From positions 615,001-679,000 of the forward strand of contig JAPQWV010000326.1 in the NCBI GenBank assembly GCA_027422505.1: a DNA stretch of 64,000 nt, in the 5' to 3' direction. Positions 49,307 through 62,400 of the stretch are shown in pieces. The notes under the pieces are model-generated. The model ran no database searches and was not told the origin of the DNA. It saw only the letters and a list, made by a program, of their open reading frames with translations. The DNA comes from Craterostigma plantagineum. Its lineage: Eukaryota; Streptophyta; Magnoliopsida; Lamiales; Linderniaceae. Numbering within the stretch: position 1 is the first letter of the stretch; each line of letters begins with the position of its first letter. The position numbers and the translations under genes were made by a program.

Positions 49307-51921
49307 AGAAAGATCGACGATGCATAGCCATATTAGTCTTCAGTTCTTCTTTCATTTTCGCTTTGAGTTTTTCTTGCTGGGAATACTACTACTAGATAAT
49401 ACCCTTGGCTTGTCTGCAATTCCTCTAGTCTCGTATGCGCAGAATTTGCTAGTTTTACGAAACTGTCACTTTCTTGAGTTGCTGTTTTTCGTTTAATAAT
49501 GGAATGGAAGTTTTAGATACTTGAAGAATAAATGCTTTTGGTTGTATGGGCATATGTTTTAAATAACGGGCTGAAGATCTTGGGAATGAATAGTGGTTTG
49601 AAGCCACATACTAATTTTTGAACTCATTGCTGGCGTATTCATGACATTGTGCCTCGGCTATATATATTATTACACTGGGCCGAAGCAGCGTTTCATAATT
49701 TTTAACGTAAATAATGAATTGTGTATATATATATATATATATACACTACACCCCAATGCAACTACCACCTTATTATCTTTTTAGGATAAAAAATGAATGG
49801 CTGAGATGATATTTTTTATACAATTTGCGGTTCGAGCTTATCTGAATTCATTCCTAGGATTCATCAATGAAAAATCATTGAATTATTCAACGTGAAAGAG
49901 ACCATTGAAGAACAATGCACCAGAAATAAACACATCCAATGAATTGAAAGGTGATGCGAAAGAAGCTTGTGAAAAAAAAAAATCGTATTAGATATCTATT
50001 TAAGAAAACGATACTCCCATCAAGGAAATTTTTCTTTTCCGTCAGTTGTCTCTCATTTTGTGTTATTCAGAAATTATTTATTACAATATATATGTGTTAA
50101 CGTAAAAGAGGTTATTTGCCCCCATCACTGTTGGGTTATAAATTATAATTGACCGGAATAAACTATACAGCATTACTAAAATATATCAACTAGTGAAATT
50201 TAATTTAGGATGGGCCGCGATGATTAGTCCCAGCTAATTTGTCATCGAGGATTAGTACCAGTTAATTTGCCATTACATCATGAATACAGTGACTTCAATA
50301 AATAATATATACATGTATGTGTGTGTGAAGGAATCTATACAGGTTGAGCATAACCCTTGCCGATTTATTTAATTCTGTGTCCTTTTCTTCTATGTGCCCC
50401 TTAACGCCCAATGCTAAATATTCAACGTTCATTTTGAGGAACAAAATGTCTAACAAATGTATAAGAAGCGGAGAGGCGAAATACAAGATTCGGAGAGCCA
50501 TCTTATGTTTTGACATTTTCAATGTTTTTATATACGATGTCGTAGCACTGGCAAAGTGTCTATATACAAAGAATTTCAAAGCAAACGTTTCATCATCTTT
50601 ATCATCAATCCACGGATCAAAAAGTCAGGGAAGTTTTATTCAATTTAAATAATATTTTTTTCTTGTACATATGATACGAACTGTGTACGGATGATTATTG
50701 CCCATGTGTTGAATATTCAACGTATATATTCACCTTATAAGTTATAATATGATATTAAAAGTAACTATGACCTCCCACGCCTGGCCCGTGACGTTCACTT
50801 TACTATATTAGAAAAATATTGAATGGAAATGATAAAAGAAATGGCATAGATGATAGAAGTGCTCATGTTCGATGATTCCACCGTTTTATCACGAAGAGGT
50901 AGCGGATAAAATCATATGACATCAATATTAATCCGATTGATGATTTCGAAGGCTTTGAATTGGCCCCACGTACATAAGCTCTACTTAAAAAGTAATCCCT
51001 CGGATTCTATGTACATGTGGTTTTAGCTATTTAATTTTATTTATAATTAGATGTCGTTTTACAGATTTCAATACAAATATTTATCATATTTCCAGTTTTA
51101 TCTTTTTTTACTCTTTTCAATCAATAAATGGAATCAAGTATATTGAATAGGCTTAAGCAATTAATTAAGGGTATATTAGACATTTTATTTTATTTCTTAA
51201 TATAAGTGAAAAAACCTTCTTATATAACATGTAAATAAAATATGATGGAGTAATATAAAACCTTATAACTTTTCGTAACATCGCATCAGATTTTCCAACA
51301 ATTACGTAAAAGTTACAAATAATGTAAGTATTATTAAATGGACCGACAAATGCATCGATTATTTCAAATGCATTGTTGATTCGACCATGCATCTATTATT
51401 ACATTAATAAATGATTTGAAAGCACTAAAGATGAATCTTGTATCTCTTTACCTCTCTTGATATGTTTAATTAGTAAATTAATTGTACTATAATCTCAGTT
51501 CCGTACAAAAGAGAGGCGATTCATCTATGCTTTTTAGTACAAAACATGCATCATGAGTCATGACGTTGGATGAAAAAGGGCATACATCGAAGTGTATTTA
51601 TTATGTTCCTATTTTAATCAAAATGACAAAATGACTATAAGCCTTTATTATTTCTTCTTTAACTCGTTATATCATAAGATCAATAATTTGCTACATTAAT
51701 AATATTGCAAATTTATAGAATAAAATAATAGCTCCATTTTCTTGTTTAGCAGTGTGTCATAAATTTCAGTAATATTATAGACACGCAACTCAATGCATTT
51801 GCGTCTCTCTCTCAACTCTCTTTCTATATAACGAAACGACAGTTCTTTGGACCTCAGCTCCACTGCTAATAATCAATCATTCATATCGTCAGTGAAAGCT
51901 CTTGAGCGAAAAGAAGAAAAG
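49307..51921. other. Intergenic region upstream of GS1
   Basis: It includes a short (AT)n tract near 49724-49742, AT-rich DNA and the GS1 promoter. No coding exon or delimited transposon was seen. Confidence 0.5.
51825..51831 (+). promoter_or_regulatory. Probable TATA box of GS1
   Basis: TATATAA lies 91-97 bp upstream of the GS1 ATG, following a CT-rich stretch. Confidence 0.6.
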
Positions 51922-54298
51922 ATGTCTCTGCTATCAGATCTCATCAACCTAAACCTCTCTGAATCAACTGAGAAGATCATTGCGGAATATGTCTGGTATG
52001 TTTGTATCATTTGAGGAGTGTTAATGTGTTGCTCTGTTTGGAAGCTCGTATAGCATGTTTTGCTTCCTTTATGGTATTCGGTTTTCCGCTTTAGCGATCC
52101 TTGTGTGGATTATGCTCCCAGTGTTTGATATTCGTCATATCTGCTTTGATCCGAAGCTAGGGCTGTTTGGGAAAGGATTTTGATCTAGACAGTGTTCGTT
52201 CTGCTACCTTACATTAGATCTCACCTTAATCGGACTCTGTTGCTTTTTTTTACTCTTTATTTTTCCTTCATATGTGTGCTCGTATGATTCCGACAGGATT
52301 GGTGGCTCTGGCATGGACATGAGGAGCAAAGCTAGGGTACGATTCACTGTCTTGTTTTGATTTCTATTTACAGTTCTATGTTGATTTGGAATAGAATGTT
52401 TCTCTACAGATACTCCCAGTTTTCATCTTGTTTTGAGTGTCGATTGAGTGCTTTATGTTGATAATAATATTTCTCTACAGACGCTCTCTGGACCAGTGAG
52501 CGATCCTTCAAAGCTGCCGAAATGGAACTACGATGGTTCTAGCACAGGCCAAGCTCCTGGAGAAGACAGTGAAGTGATCCTATAGTAAGGAATTCAGTGC
52601 ATTTACTTTGGTATTTGCCTTTTTTGAACTATATTTAAAAATATATGTTGTCTCTAAAACAGCCCCCAAGCAATCTTCAAGGATCCATTTAGAAGGGGCA
52701 ACAACATCTTGGTGAGCTACGTCACTTAGAATCTGCAGTCTCTGCTTCGGCTTTTTATTGTACCTTGTTAGAGTTAACAGATTCTTTTCTTAACTCTTTC
52801 CGTGTTTTAGGTCATGTGTGATGCTTATACTCCGGCCGGCGAACCGATCCCGACGAACAAGAGGCACGCAGCTGCCAAAATCTTTAGCCACCCTGACGTT
52901 GTAGCTGAAGTGCCATGGTATTGAAAACATTTTTGTAAATTGCAGAATTTCTTTATTTGCCTTGGTAGCAGGACTTAAACACGATGATCTTTATTATTAG
53001 GTATGGTATTGAGCAAGAATACACTTTGCTGCAAAAGGACATTAAGTGGCCTCTCGGTTGGCCCAATGGTGGTTACCCTGGACCTCAGGTGATCAATCAT
53101 AACTGTCTCGATTCTTTTTTTCCTGACATTCATTTTGTTCGTTACCTATCCTTGTCGCATTTATTATTCGATGCACAGATATTGGTTACAGTATCGATCT
53201 TCGTTTAGTCCTAATTTAGTTACAATCAATGATCTGATCGTAGACGTTTATATAGGGACCATACTACTGTGGAATTGGAGCAGACAAAGCTTTCGGACGT
53301 GATGTGGTTGATGCACACTACAAGGCGTGCCTCTACGCTGGGATTAACATTAGCGGTATCAATGGAGAAGTTATGCCTGGTCAGGTATAAGCATTGCTAA
53401 GCTCATATTCGCTCGACCACACACACACAATCACACAGAGATACATGTATGAGAATAGATAATATTTTTCTGAAATAATTTTATAGTGGGAATTCCAAGT
53501 TGGACCAGCGGTTGGTATCTCAGCAGCTGATGAGGTGTGGATTGCTCGTTACATCTTAGAGGTATGTATGTATAGATTTATACAAAGAGGAATTGAAACT
53601 CATCTTTGAATTTGTATCGGTACTGAGATTCTTATTGTGAACAGAGGATCACTGAAATTGCTGGAGTCGTGGTATCATTCGATCCCAAACCTATCGACGT
53701 GAGCATTTTTTGTATATGATTTGCATAGTTTTTCGAGAAAATCATTTATGATGACATTATTCTATTTATAAATCCCTGCACTAGGGTGACTGGAATGGAG
53801 CTGGTGCTCACACCAACTACAGGTGAGTTCTTACTTACATGCAATAATCAAGTAGTAATTGTCGTCTATTATACAAAAGCTAACAACTTTGTATTTCCAG
53901 CACTAAATCTATGAGGGAAGAAGGTGGATATGAAGTGATCAAGAAGGCCATTGAAAAGCTCGGATTGAAGCACAAAGAGCACATTGCTGCCTACGGTGAA
54001 GGCAACGAGCGTCGTCTCACCGGGAAACATGAGACTGCTAATATCCACACCTTCAAATGGGTAAGCTCGAAAATGAAAAATAATATTATTTCTTTCATTT
54101 TTTCTCGCGAAACTCGAGTAATTGAATGCTGGCATTTGTTGACAGGGAGTTGCGAACCGTGGTGCTTCGGTTCGTGTGGGTCGGGACACTGAGAAAGAAG
54201 GCAAAGGGTATTTCGAGGATAGGAGGCCTGCTTCTAACATGGATCCCTACGTCGTCACCTCCATGATTGCTGAGACCACCATTCTCTCCAAGCCTTGA
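51922..54298 (+). CDS. Cytosolic glutamine synthetase (GS1)
   Basis: Twelve exons: 51922-51995, 52297-52336, 52481-52584, 52663-52711, 52811-52917, 53001-53088, 53256-53384, 53487-53561, 53645-53698, 53785-53822, 53901-54060 and 54146-54298. They encode exactly 356 residues, the standard GS1 length. Family knowledge: the decameric enzyme makes glutamine from glutamate, ammonia and ATP in the cytosol. Seen: [20 protein letters not shown] without a transit peptide, the signature [20 protein letters not shown], the ATP/ammonium region [71 protein letters not shown], and the C-terminus [19 protein letters not shown]. All junctions have good GT-AG signals and the frame is intact, so it is likely functional. 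Which GS1 isoform cannot be told. Confidence 0.98.
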
Positions 54299-54663
54299 GA
54301 TGTTTCTTCTTCTTTTGCTTGATTATTCCCAGTTTCATCTATGAATCTTTGTATGCATTATTACATTAGGTGATGTTTGGACAACACAAAACTATGTTTG
54401 CATCTTCTCTTCCTAGTTTGGCTTCGCCTTGTTATTTGTAATCTGAATTTGATGGTTTTCGGTTAATATTTCACAAGCAAGCGCAGTCACAAGCAAAAGC
54501 AGTAACGAAATTTCGTAAACGCATCTTAGTTTTGATCATTTGATGATGTTATAAAAACAGTGATTAAAAATGAAAAAAAAAATTGCTACGAATTTGGGCC
54601 ACAGTAAGCCCAAATAAGTCCTTCCATAGAAAAACTCTTACTAGCAAGTCCAAACTCTCTCGT
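54299..54663. other. Spacer between GS1 and the PPR gene
   Basis: It holds the GS1 3' UTR and the PPR promoter or 5' UTR (both genes on plus). Nothing else is seen. Confidence 0.5.
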
Positions 54664-56442
54664 ATGGCCTCAAAGAGCATATCAAGAAGACAACCACCTA
54701 TCCACCGTGCCAACGCCCCGTGGTACGCTTCGCCGCCGGCGGACCACCACGATGATCCCGTTCTCACCGTCCTAGCTCAAGCAGTCCGAAACTCGCCGTC
54801 GAATCCCTTACAATCTTCACTCAAGAAAATCCTCCCGTCACTCAGACCCCATCACATCATCAGCCTCATCGCCCTAAACCCTCACTCTCTGCCGCCGAAC
54901 TCCGTGTTTCAGCTCTTTCAATGGCTTTCGCGTCCTCAAAACTCCTCTTTTCGCCAAACACTCAGTTCCTACTGCACTATGATCCACTTCTTATGCACAC
55001 ATCAAATGCTCCCAGAAGCAAAGACTTTGATACAAATCGTCGTTTCGAGAAGAGGGAAGGGCTCGGCTGGAGATGTTTTCGACGCGATCGTCGAGGCTAG
55101 AGCTGGGCAAAGATCCGATCTCCACGTTTTTTACATGCTGGTAAGTGCTTATTTGGAATTGGGTTTTGTCGATGATGCAATTCGAATCGTCAGGCTGTGT
55201 AAGAAGTGTCAGTTCAAGGTTCCTTTCGATTGTCATAAGATGTTGCTTCAGCATTTACTGACTTCTAAAGATTTTAAGCTGGTGTGGAGCTTTTATGGGG
55301 AGGTTTTGGAGAGTGGATATCCTCCAAGCTTGTATTTTTTCAACATCTTGATGCACAAATTCTGTCGGGAAGGCGACATGTGGCTCGCACGCATGGTGTT
55401 CGACAGTATTACGAAATGGGGTTTGAGGCCAAGCGTTGTGAGTTTCAACACTTTGATGAATGGATACGTTCGGGCAGGTGATTTGGACCAAGCATTCAAG
55501 CTGAAAACCGCAATGGAAAAAACCAACGTCCAACCCGATACTTACACTTACAGCGTCTTGATCAACGGTTTGTGTAGGGACGAAAGAGTCCACGATGCCA
55601 CAGAGATGCTGAACGAAATGCTCGAACACGGAGTTGCCCCGAATGCTGTCACTTTCACCACGCTGATCAATGGGCATTGCAAGAACGTGGACATCGCCTC
55701 AGCAATGAGAGTGTACGAACAGATGCTTTCCCACGACTTCGCCCCAGATTTGATCACATACAACACGCTCGTTTACGGGCTTTGCAAGAACGGGGATTTA
55801 AAGAAAGCCCACGACCTCATGGACGAAATGATCTCAAAGGGATTGAATCCCGACAAAATCACTTACACTACCCTAATCGACGGGTCTTGTAAGGAAGGAG
55901 ATATGGACTCAGCTTTCAAACTCCGCGACAAAATGGCGAGCGAGAAAATCCCTCTCGACGACGTTGCATACACAGCTCTCATATCTGGCCTTTGCCACGA
56001 AGGGCAAGCAATCGAAGCCGAGGCAATGCTGCGAGAAATGTCGAGGAATCTCGGTGTAAAGCCCGACGATGGAACGTACACGATGGCAATGGATTGCTAC
56101 TGCAAGAAAGGAGACGTAAAGTCAGCTTCGAAGCTGCTGAGGGAGATGCAGTGCGAAGGGTACGTTCCTTCTGTGGTGACTTACAACGTTCTTATTCACG
56201 GTTATTGCAGGCTTGGACAGATGAAGAACGCCGACATGGTTCTAAGAGCTATGATGAATCTTGGAGTTTTGCCCGACGATGTGACGTATAATATCTTGCT
56301 CGAAGGGCATTGTAGGTATCGTAATGGGGAAGATGTTTCGAAGCTACGTAGTTCGAAGGGGCTCGTTCTTGACTATGCTTCGTATGCTTCTGTGATTGAT
56401 GGCTTGAGCAAGGCGTCTAGGTTGCGTTACAACAAGGGTTGA
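54664..56442 (+). CDS. P-type pentatricopeptide repeat protein
   Basis: A single exon of 592 residues. An in-frame TTG lies 81 nt upstream, but the first ATG is at 54664, giving MASKSISRRQPPIHRANAPW, an Arg/Ser-rich start suited to organelle import. Family knowledge: P-type PPR proteins bind specific organelle RNAs and affect stability, splicing or translation. Seen: about ten 35-residue repeats from roughly residue 220, with typical strings SVVSFNTLMNGYVRAGDLDQ, DTYTYSVLINGLCRDERVHD, NAVTFTTLINGHCKNVDIAS, DLITYNTLVYGLCKNGDLKK, DKITYTTLIDGSCKEGDMDS and SVVTYNVLIHGYCRLGQMKN. There is no E, DYW or SMR domain. The last repeat is degenerate. The frame is uninterrupted. The RNA target cannot be inferred. 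Confidence 0.95.
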   Translation: MASKSISRRQPPIHRANAPWYASPPADHHDDPVLTVLAQAVRNSPSNPLQSSLKKILPSLRPHHIISLIALNPHSLPPNSVFQLFQWLSRPQNSSFRQTLSSYCTMIHFLCTHQMLPEAKTLIQIVVSRRGKGSAGDVFDAIVEARAGQRSDLHVFYMLVSAYLELGFVDDAIRIVRLCKKCQFKVPFDCHKMLLQHLLTSKDFKLVWSFYGEVLESGYPPSLYFFNILMHKFCREGDMWLARMVFDSITKWGLRPSVVSFNTLMNGYVRAGDLDQAFKLKTAMEKTNVQPDTYTYSVLINGLCRDERVHDATEMLNEMLEHGVAPNAVTFTTLINGHCKNVDIASAMRVYEQMLSHDFAPDLITYNTLVYGLCKNGDLKKAHDLMDEMISKGLNPDKITYTTLIDGSCKEGDMDSAFKLRDKMASEKIPLDDVAYTALISGLCHEGQAIEAEAMLREMSRNLGVKPDDGTYTMAMDCYCKKGDVKSASKLLREMQCEGYVPSVVTYNVLIHGYCRLGQMKNADMVLRAMMNLGVLPDDVTYNILLEGHCRYRNGEDVSKLRSSKGLVLDYASYASVIDGLSKASRLRYNKG

Positions 56443-56552
56443 TGATGTTTTGTTTCATATCATTACAAAAACACTTCTGTACATTTTATGTACACTTACC
56501 TATAGGCTATAGTAGCAGTTGTCTTGAAAATATAGAAGAAAATAAAATCTAT

Positions 56553-57863
56553 TTAGCCAGAGTTGCAATTTGCTACGGCAAACCCCACTCGCCTCCCAAC
56601 TACATCGAACTCCACCCAATGATTCCTCTGATGAAAGTTCCCCACGATGTTGCTCGCCACGCCGAGCGATTCCGACCGTCCGATGCCAAAGCAGTGGACC
56701 CCACCTCCCACGCCGTCAATTACACCCCCTCTTCCGACGGAAACCTCCACGCCGTCCTCGAACTCAAACGCCACGCTCCATATCGATCGGCGTACCTCCG
56801 CCGCGTCTTTCTCGTCGAAGCACATGTCCAGCGCTCCGCCGTAGACGTAGTCCTTCTTCATCCTTGCGCCGGTTAGAGCGGCGACGGCTTCTCTCACCTT
56901 GCTGTGAGCCTCTTCCACTAAGAAGGTATATTGGGTGCCCGAATCTATCATGGTCTGACCCGACCCGCCGGCGTCGGGTCGGAAAGCGGACTCCGATATG
57001 TTCAGCCTCCTGCCGTTTATGCTCACTCCGACCATCTTGACGGTGTAGGCCAGAGGGTCAAAATTGGGCATGCGTTGACCGTCCGCGAAAGTCAAAAGCT
57101 TCGTGTACTTGAAGCTCTTCGAGTTTGGGTTGTTTCCCAAGTAGAACGCGCCTGTGGGACTCGTGGACCCACGCGCCTGTCCAGCTGGCACGCAGTAGGA
57201 GAATCTAGGAACCTTAGCTTGGGACACAAAGGACAGCCGACCAAGATTCATTCCCAAGATGCCCTCAGCCTCGTCGTCCGAGCTCGACGCGCCGGCGCAG
57301 CCCAGGATCAGGGGAGGAGCCGCCGCCGCCGCCGAAAGCGATATCCTTTCTCTGACGAGATTGCCCTCGGCGAGCGTGCCGTCGGCGTAGAAGTACGAGT
57401 AGTGACACCGCCGTTTATCGTCGCAGGCGGTGGGGAGGGTGAAGTCTGGGCTGCTCGGCTTGCACGTAGGGTGGTCGCAGGGCACGACGGAGAAGGAGGA
57501 GGAAAGGGAAGGGTCGAACGACGTCGACGGCGGCGTTTTGGGAAACTTGTCGTGGCACTTAGTCCACGACAGCTGACTCCCGGTGTCCAACACCATCTGC
57601 TGCGGCTGAGGCGGCGTGCCGATCGGCAGGGAGACGACGAGCGCCGCCGTGTATCGGAAAGATGACCTGTAATCGTAGTAACTGAACGTTTCTTCTGATT
57701 GTTTTGTTTGGACCATGTTGGGGGAGATAAGCTTGGTTCTTGATTTTTCCGACAAGTGGGCTATGGTTAGTGGAAAGGATGAAGAGGTTTCTTGAATTGA
57801 GACATGGAAGTGAAGAGGGCTCAAACATAGGATGATGTTCAGCAAAGTAATAAAGTTTGCCAT
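56553..57863 (-). CDS. A1-family aspartic protease, PCS1-like
   Basis: A single exon of 436 residues, with the stop only 110 bp from the convergent PPR stop. Family knowledge: plant atypical or nucellin-like aspartic proteases are secreted or vacuolar; PCS1 affects cell survival in gametes and embryos. Seen: signal peptide MANFITLLNIILCLSPLHFH, YTAALVVSLPIGTPPQPQQM, first catalytic motif VLDTGSQLSW (Asp93), the Cys-rich region VPCDHPTCKPSSPDF, the Tyr flap HYSYFYADGTLAEGNLV, GILGMNLGRLSFVSQ, the second motif MIDSGTQYTF (Asp307), and the end NIVGNFHQRNHWVEFDVVGR. There is no plant-specific insert. Both catalytic Asp are present. The PCS1 label is by general resemblance only. Confidence 0.93.
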   Translation of the reverse strand: MANFITLLNIILCLSPLHFHVSIQETSSSFPLTIAHLSEKSRTKLISPNMVQTKQSEETFSYYDYRSSFRYTAALVVSLPIGTPPQPQQMVLDTGSQLSWTKCHDKFPKTPPSTSFDPSLSSSFSVVPCDHPTCKPSSPDFTLPTACDDKRRCHYSYFYADGTLAEGNLVRERISLSAAAAAPPLILGCAGASSSDDEAEGILGMNLGRLSFVSQAKVPRFSYCVPAGQARGSTSPTGAFYLGNNPNSKSFKYTKLLTFADGQRMPNFDPLAYTVKMVGVSINGRRLNISESAFRPDAGGSGQTMIDSGTQYTFLVEEAHSKVREAVAALTGARMKKDYVYGGALDMCFDEKDAAEVRRSIWSVAFEFEDGVEVSVGRGGVIDGVGGGVHCFGIGRSESLGVASNIVGNFHQRNHWVEFDVVGRRVGFAVANCNSG

Positions 57864-57951
57864 CTGTTTTGGATGGTCTTAACTCTTATCTTAGCTCTGT
57901 GAGAATTGAGGAGTGTTTTTGTGTTGGGTCGTAGAAGTTTGGTTATGGCGA

Positions 57952-57959
57952 TATTTATA
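57952..57959 (-). promoter_or_regulatory. Probable TATA box of the aspartic protease gene
   Basis: TATAAATA on the minus strand lies about 90 bp upstream of the ATG at 57863. Confidence 0.6.
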
Positions 57960-58633
57960 TGGTGAGACTGAACTGAATAAGATGTAGAGTATGAAGCTGT
58001 GATTCAAATAATAATAATGTAAGAGGCATCCGTGGGAGTTATTAGATTCTTGATAGCAGTAAATAGGACAATAATGGAGGGGACCGTCATTTTAAATTCT
58101 TCTTTCTGCTACTTTTCTTTTCTGAACAAATTAAATAAAGACCAGCAATAGATCATAGGCACGTCTCTTCAACTTTATACTTTGGATAAGTCTTGACGTA
58201 GTAAACGGGTTGATTTTTTATTTCCTGATGAATTATTATTTGGACGAGGGTATTTTCATTATTTTCTTCTGGAAAGATTCACCTATATCATTTGTCCAAA
58301 TCATAACGGTTGAACGTGTTTGGCTACGAATCCATCTATCAATTAGCGCATGCATGTGTTTGAATTATATTAATTTCCATGTCATTTCCAACTTTAGAGG
58401 ATCGCCATTAAAACGAAAGGACAATGTGACAAGTGTATGAGATTGACAATTACTTGGAAGAGCAGGGATATTTAGAATCATACGTTTATCTACGTAATAA
58501 TAACAGTATAATAGGTAAACTATTTTCGTCCGCGAGTGACCTTGTCACAGCCATCCTTACTAAAATTTCACATCGAAATATCAGTGGCTCTTAACCATTG
58601 ATTCTTCCGTCAAATTTTATTGAGAGTGATATT

Positions 58634-58721
58634 GTGACGTGAAAATGAGTCTCTATAATCATAAATTTAGTCGACTAGTGACGTGAAAATGAGTCTCTAT
58701 AATCATAAATTTAGTCGACTA
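58634..58721. repeat. 44-bp perfect tandem duplication
   Basis: Two adjacent identical 44-bp units begin GTGACGTGAAAATGAGTC. Perfect identity suggests a recent event in non-coding DNA. Confidence 0.95.
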
Positions 58722-59446
58722 GAAACGTGAACAAGTTTTCGGCAAAGGGTGACTACTTTGACTACAAGTAAATATTTAACCAGCTTTAAACCATTAGTCG
58801 CATTCATCTCTTTTTAATTTCAACTATCCTTGACTTTAATCCACAATCATACAAAATCAATAAATATATACAGTTTTATCCCCAAATATTGTGAGAACTC
58901 GATATTAAGCATACATGAATTGAATTGCAGCCATTTAATAGCTAGAGGTCGATGATTATTATACGTCATTAATTTCGAGATGTGATCAATCATCTTTGGT
59001 GTTATTCACTATTATTCCATCTCCGATTTTTCTTTCAAGTCAATAATAAATGTTTATGGGTGTGCACCATAGAATCAACATCACATATAGAATATCTCCA
59101 CTTCATGTCTCCTTATGTAAGAAGACTATTACTGACCGAGTGAATGCTCTTGGATGGACCACATCTCATGATGCTTTGACTTCTTCAAACATTATCTCTA
59201 ATTAACTTTTGGAGAAAGAAAAACAGGGATTAAGATGGAGATTTCTAACTAAATCAATTAATGGAGATTTGACAAAGTTTCCTTATGGTGTCACACTCAC
59301 CACAAATACCAAAGTATTACGAGAACCTTAAACATAACAAACTCAAGGGATTTGTTGTCCGATTATCTTCTACGAGTGTTGGATTGGAGTTAGCTTTACT
59401 TACCTTACAGAAAGAATGGGCTGGTAGTAAATGACACTCTCCTCAC

Positions 59447-62400
59447 TCAGTCTTGTTTCAACGCCTTTCTAATGATCATTCTACCCACCGATATCAACCC
59501 GTACGACAATAATGTCACGATGATACCCAACAGCAAAACGAAGCCGTCGAAGGAAGCAGTCTGAACCTTGTACGTACGAATGCTTATCTTGTCCCAATTG
59601 CTCTCTGTCCAAACATCCGTGTTATCCGAAGAATTCGAATCTAGGATTTTCCACGTTCCTGAATCTGATGCGTACTTCAGACGAGTTGAATAAGCTGGGA
59701 TGTATCTGCGGGACATACGTTACATTATTTTAGAGGATGGGCTGATTTGAACATGATGGCATAGATAAGATAATGATGTGTTTGTTGTACAGCTGAGAAA
59801 TATACCTGGTCGTCGAGACGACGCAGAGGCCTTTCCCGTCAGTTTCCTGTCTGATGCAAACTTCGCCGGCGCCCTTACAATCTTTTGGGCACGAGGAACT
59901 CGTGTTCTTTGATGGAACCGAGGTCTTGTCTGCCAAAAAGTTCCACACAAATCGAGAGATGTCTCCCACGTAGGCAGGATAGGGCGTGGAAGAAGGTTCT
60001 CCCAAAATGACGCCCACATAATGGCTGGGGCAAGCTGATGAGGGTGAGATGTACTGCTGAACAAGCTCACACGATAGGCCGGGATCACAATCTAATAAGC
60101 AGCCGATAAGTTGTTCGACCAAAGAGGCGTTGACTTTGATAGATGAAGGTTCTTTCCCGCCGGCGAGGATGTGTAGTGTTCGAGCAACAAGGGAGGCGGT
60201 GGATACTATGGAGGAAGAGTTTATGTTTGCTGCATCAGAGAACCCAAGGCAACTTATAATAAAGGCACTCAATGATATACTCAATATTGTAGGTGAAGAG
60301 ATCATGAGAAACAGATTGATAAAAGAATTTGTCCGCTCACATTTGTCATCGAGATGACTGTGGTAGAACTTGTTGCTGAAAGTAGAATCAAAATCCTCCA
60401 ACACAAGTCCAGAAATCTGTGGCCTCTGCAGGAATGATTCATGATGAAAACACAGTTTAGTAAAATAACTTGTTCGGCAGTAATCCCAGATGTTTCAAAA
60501 ATTGAATTTTTGTAACATGTTTAGGTTGTCAACAAAATTATGCCGACGGTTATACTTGGTCAAGAAGATGGACGGCCATTCTAGGATAAATATTTAGATT
60601 CTTCAGCTGCTTTACTTTTTTATTTATGTATAGATCTTCACACAAAATTCATATAATATTAAAGCAAAAATAAAGGTGTTGACAGCCGAAAATCGAATGC
60701 TGGAGATCATCATTATGTACAAATGTCAGTTCTGACCTCTCTCAGAAATGTCATCAAAGAGGATGGTGGCACTCCAGGGTTTGAGGTGCTTGCTGTCTTG
60801 ACAATAATACTTTCATTTGTCAAGGTGTCCTGAGCATGGTGTAATGCATCCAATGTTCCATTGACAAATGATGCGGCCTGCAAGTGAATGTTAAGAAACA
60901 ATGTCCAATCATAACTTCAGTTGTTGCATTAAAAACTACGAAGAATAAAGATTAAGAGAAAGTGTTTTAGCTAAGAGGCAGGGCACCATAGTTTAACTCA
61001 ACAAGTCAATCAATTAACATCTCCATCAATTAACATCTCACCCCTGCAATATGAGCATAAAGTGTCTTGATATCCTGAGAAAAGCTCTTTCCAACAGATC
61101 CAATTTCCATAACCTAAAATAAGAGAAAACACTAACTCTAAGGATTAAACGTATTTTCACTCAAAGTAAGCTCTCCAGCAATATGTCAAATTGAATATAT
61201 TTCTCTAATGAAATTATACTAAATAGAATGAGAAGATACCGTCTCAATCTTGTCCAAGTCGAGGCCTTCAAGTGAATCAGATTTTTGCTCAGATTCTAGA
61301 AAAAATCTCCGGCTACCAAGATAACCCCAGGCTTCTCCAGTGAAAAATACAAAGATAAGCTGCAAGATCAAACTACTGAGATAAATATTTGTCTGATAAC
61401 TCACTAAAGATGAAGACTGATCTATGCCAATGACATAGTACAACCAATCCAGGAGATCATGTGACGTATCCATAAAAACATGCAGATGAAGCTGCTCTTA
61501 CTTTGCATATGATACTATTTCTAAGCTCAACGAACCAAAAAATCCATCTGTATGTAATTAATTTATCTTTTAATTTGATATATGAATAAGAATATCGATG
61601 TTTATGCTGCCCGATATACCACCTGTTTATTAAGTTCATCCAATCCATCGACTTGTGAAAGAGCATCAACTACAGCAAGCAAGGCAATTAACCCCTGAAA
61701 AAATTATGAACTCGTGAAATTTCACCACATGAAAGTAAGCGTGATAGAATAAATTTTTCGCTGAACGAAATAATGGAAGTTTTATTAATAAGGTAGCTTA
61801 CAGATATTGGAGACTCTGCGCCCAGATTTTTATCGCGAAAAAATGATGCAGAGTCCATAGATGTTATTGCGAGTATGCTAGGTTTTGCATTTGAAGGTGA
61901 TGGGTTCATGGACGGAAGTGCTGACCAGACACTGCCCTTAGTAATAAAAGTCTAAGGTCAGGCCTGCAACTTTATGATTACCAGAATCATATGCAATTGA
62001 CTAAGATTTGATGCTAATGGCAGCGTAAAAACAACATTAAAAAGCAACAACTCTTTCACCACGGAGAACAGAACAATAAGCAGCTCAAAACCCCGCTCAT
62101 TAAGTTGAGAACTCGGGCTTTGCACTAGAAATTCCAGAGGAGGGCCATATTTTATTGGAAAGCACAATAATGCTGAAGCTAACCTGTAACCACCAAGGGG
62201 AAGACAAGCGCCTTCTCTCAAACAAGATTCTGAGTTATGAGTAGCTGATTTTGTAGTCTGGTTGCCACCGAAAAAAGGTAGTGTATCAATCAGCAAAAAA
62301 AAAGTAAAATCTTGATTCAAAAACTTATGCAACTATTACAGAATTAACCTAGCAATTAGCTCTAGAAGCATATGTTACCTGCATCACTAAGTCAAACTCA

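Larger units (their letters stand above)
57864..59446. other. Intergenic region between the protease and nicastrin genes
   Basis: It holds the protease promoter, a 44-bp perfect tandem repeat (58634-58721) and the nicastrin 3' flank. No gene is seen. Confidence 0.5.

Noticed and set aside
54583..54663. N-terminal extension of the PPR protein
   Set aside because: It begins at TTG, not ATG; the first ATG at 54664 gives a plausible organelle-targeted start.
56570..57665. Long plus-strand open frames of 150-245 codons under the aspartic protease
   Set aside because: Antisense to a clear single-exon protease; composition is Arg-rich, as expected from reading GC-rich coding DNA backwards.
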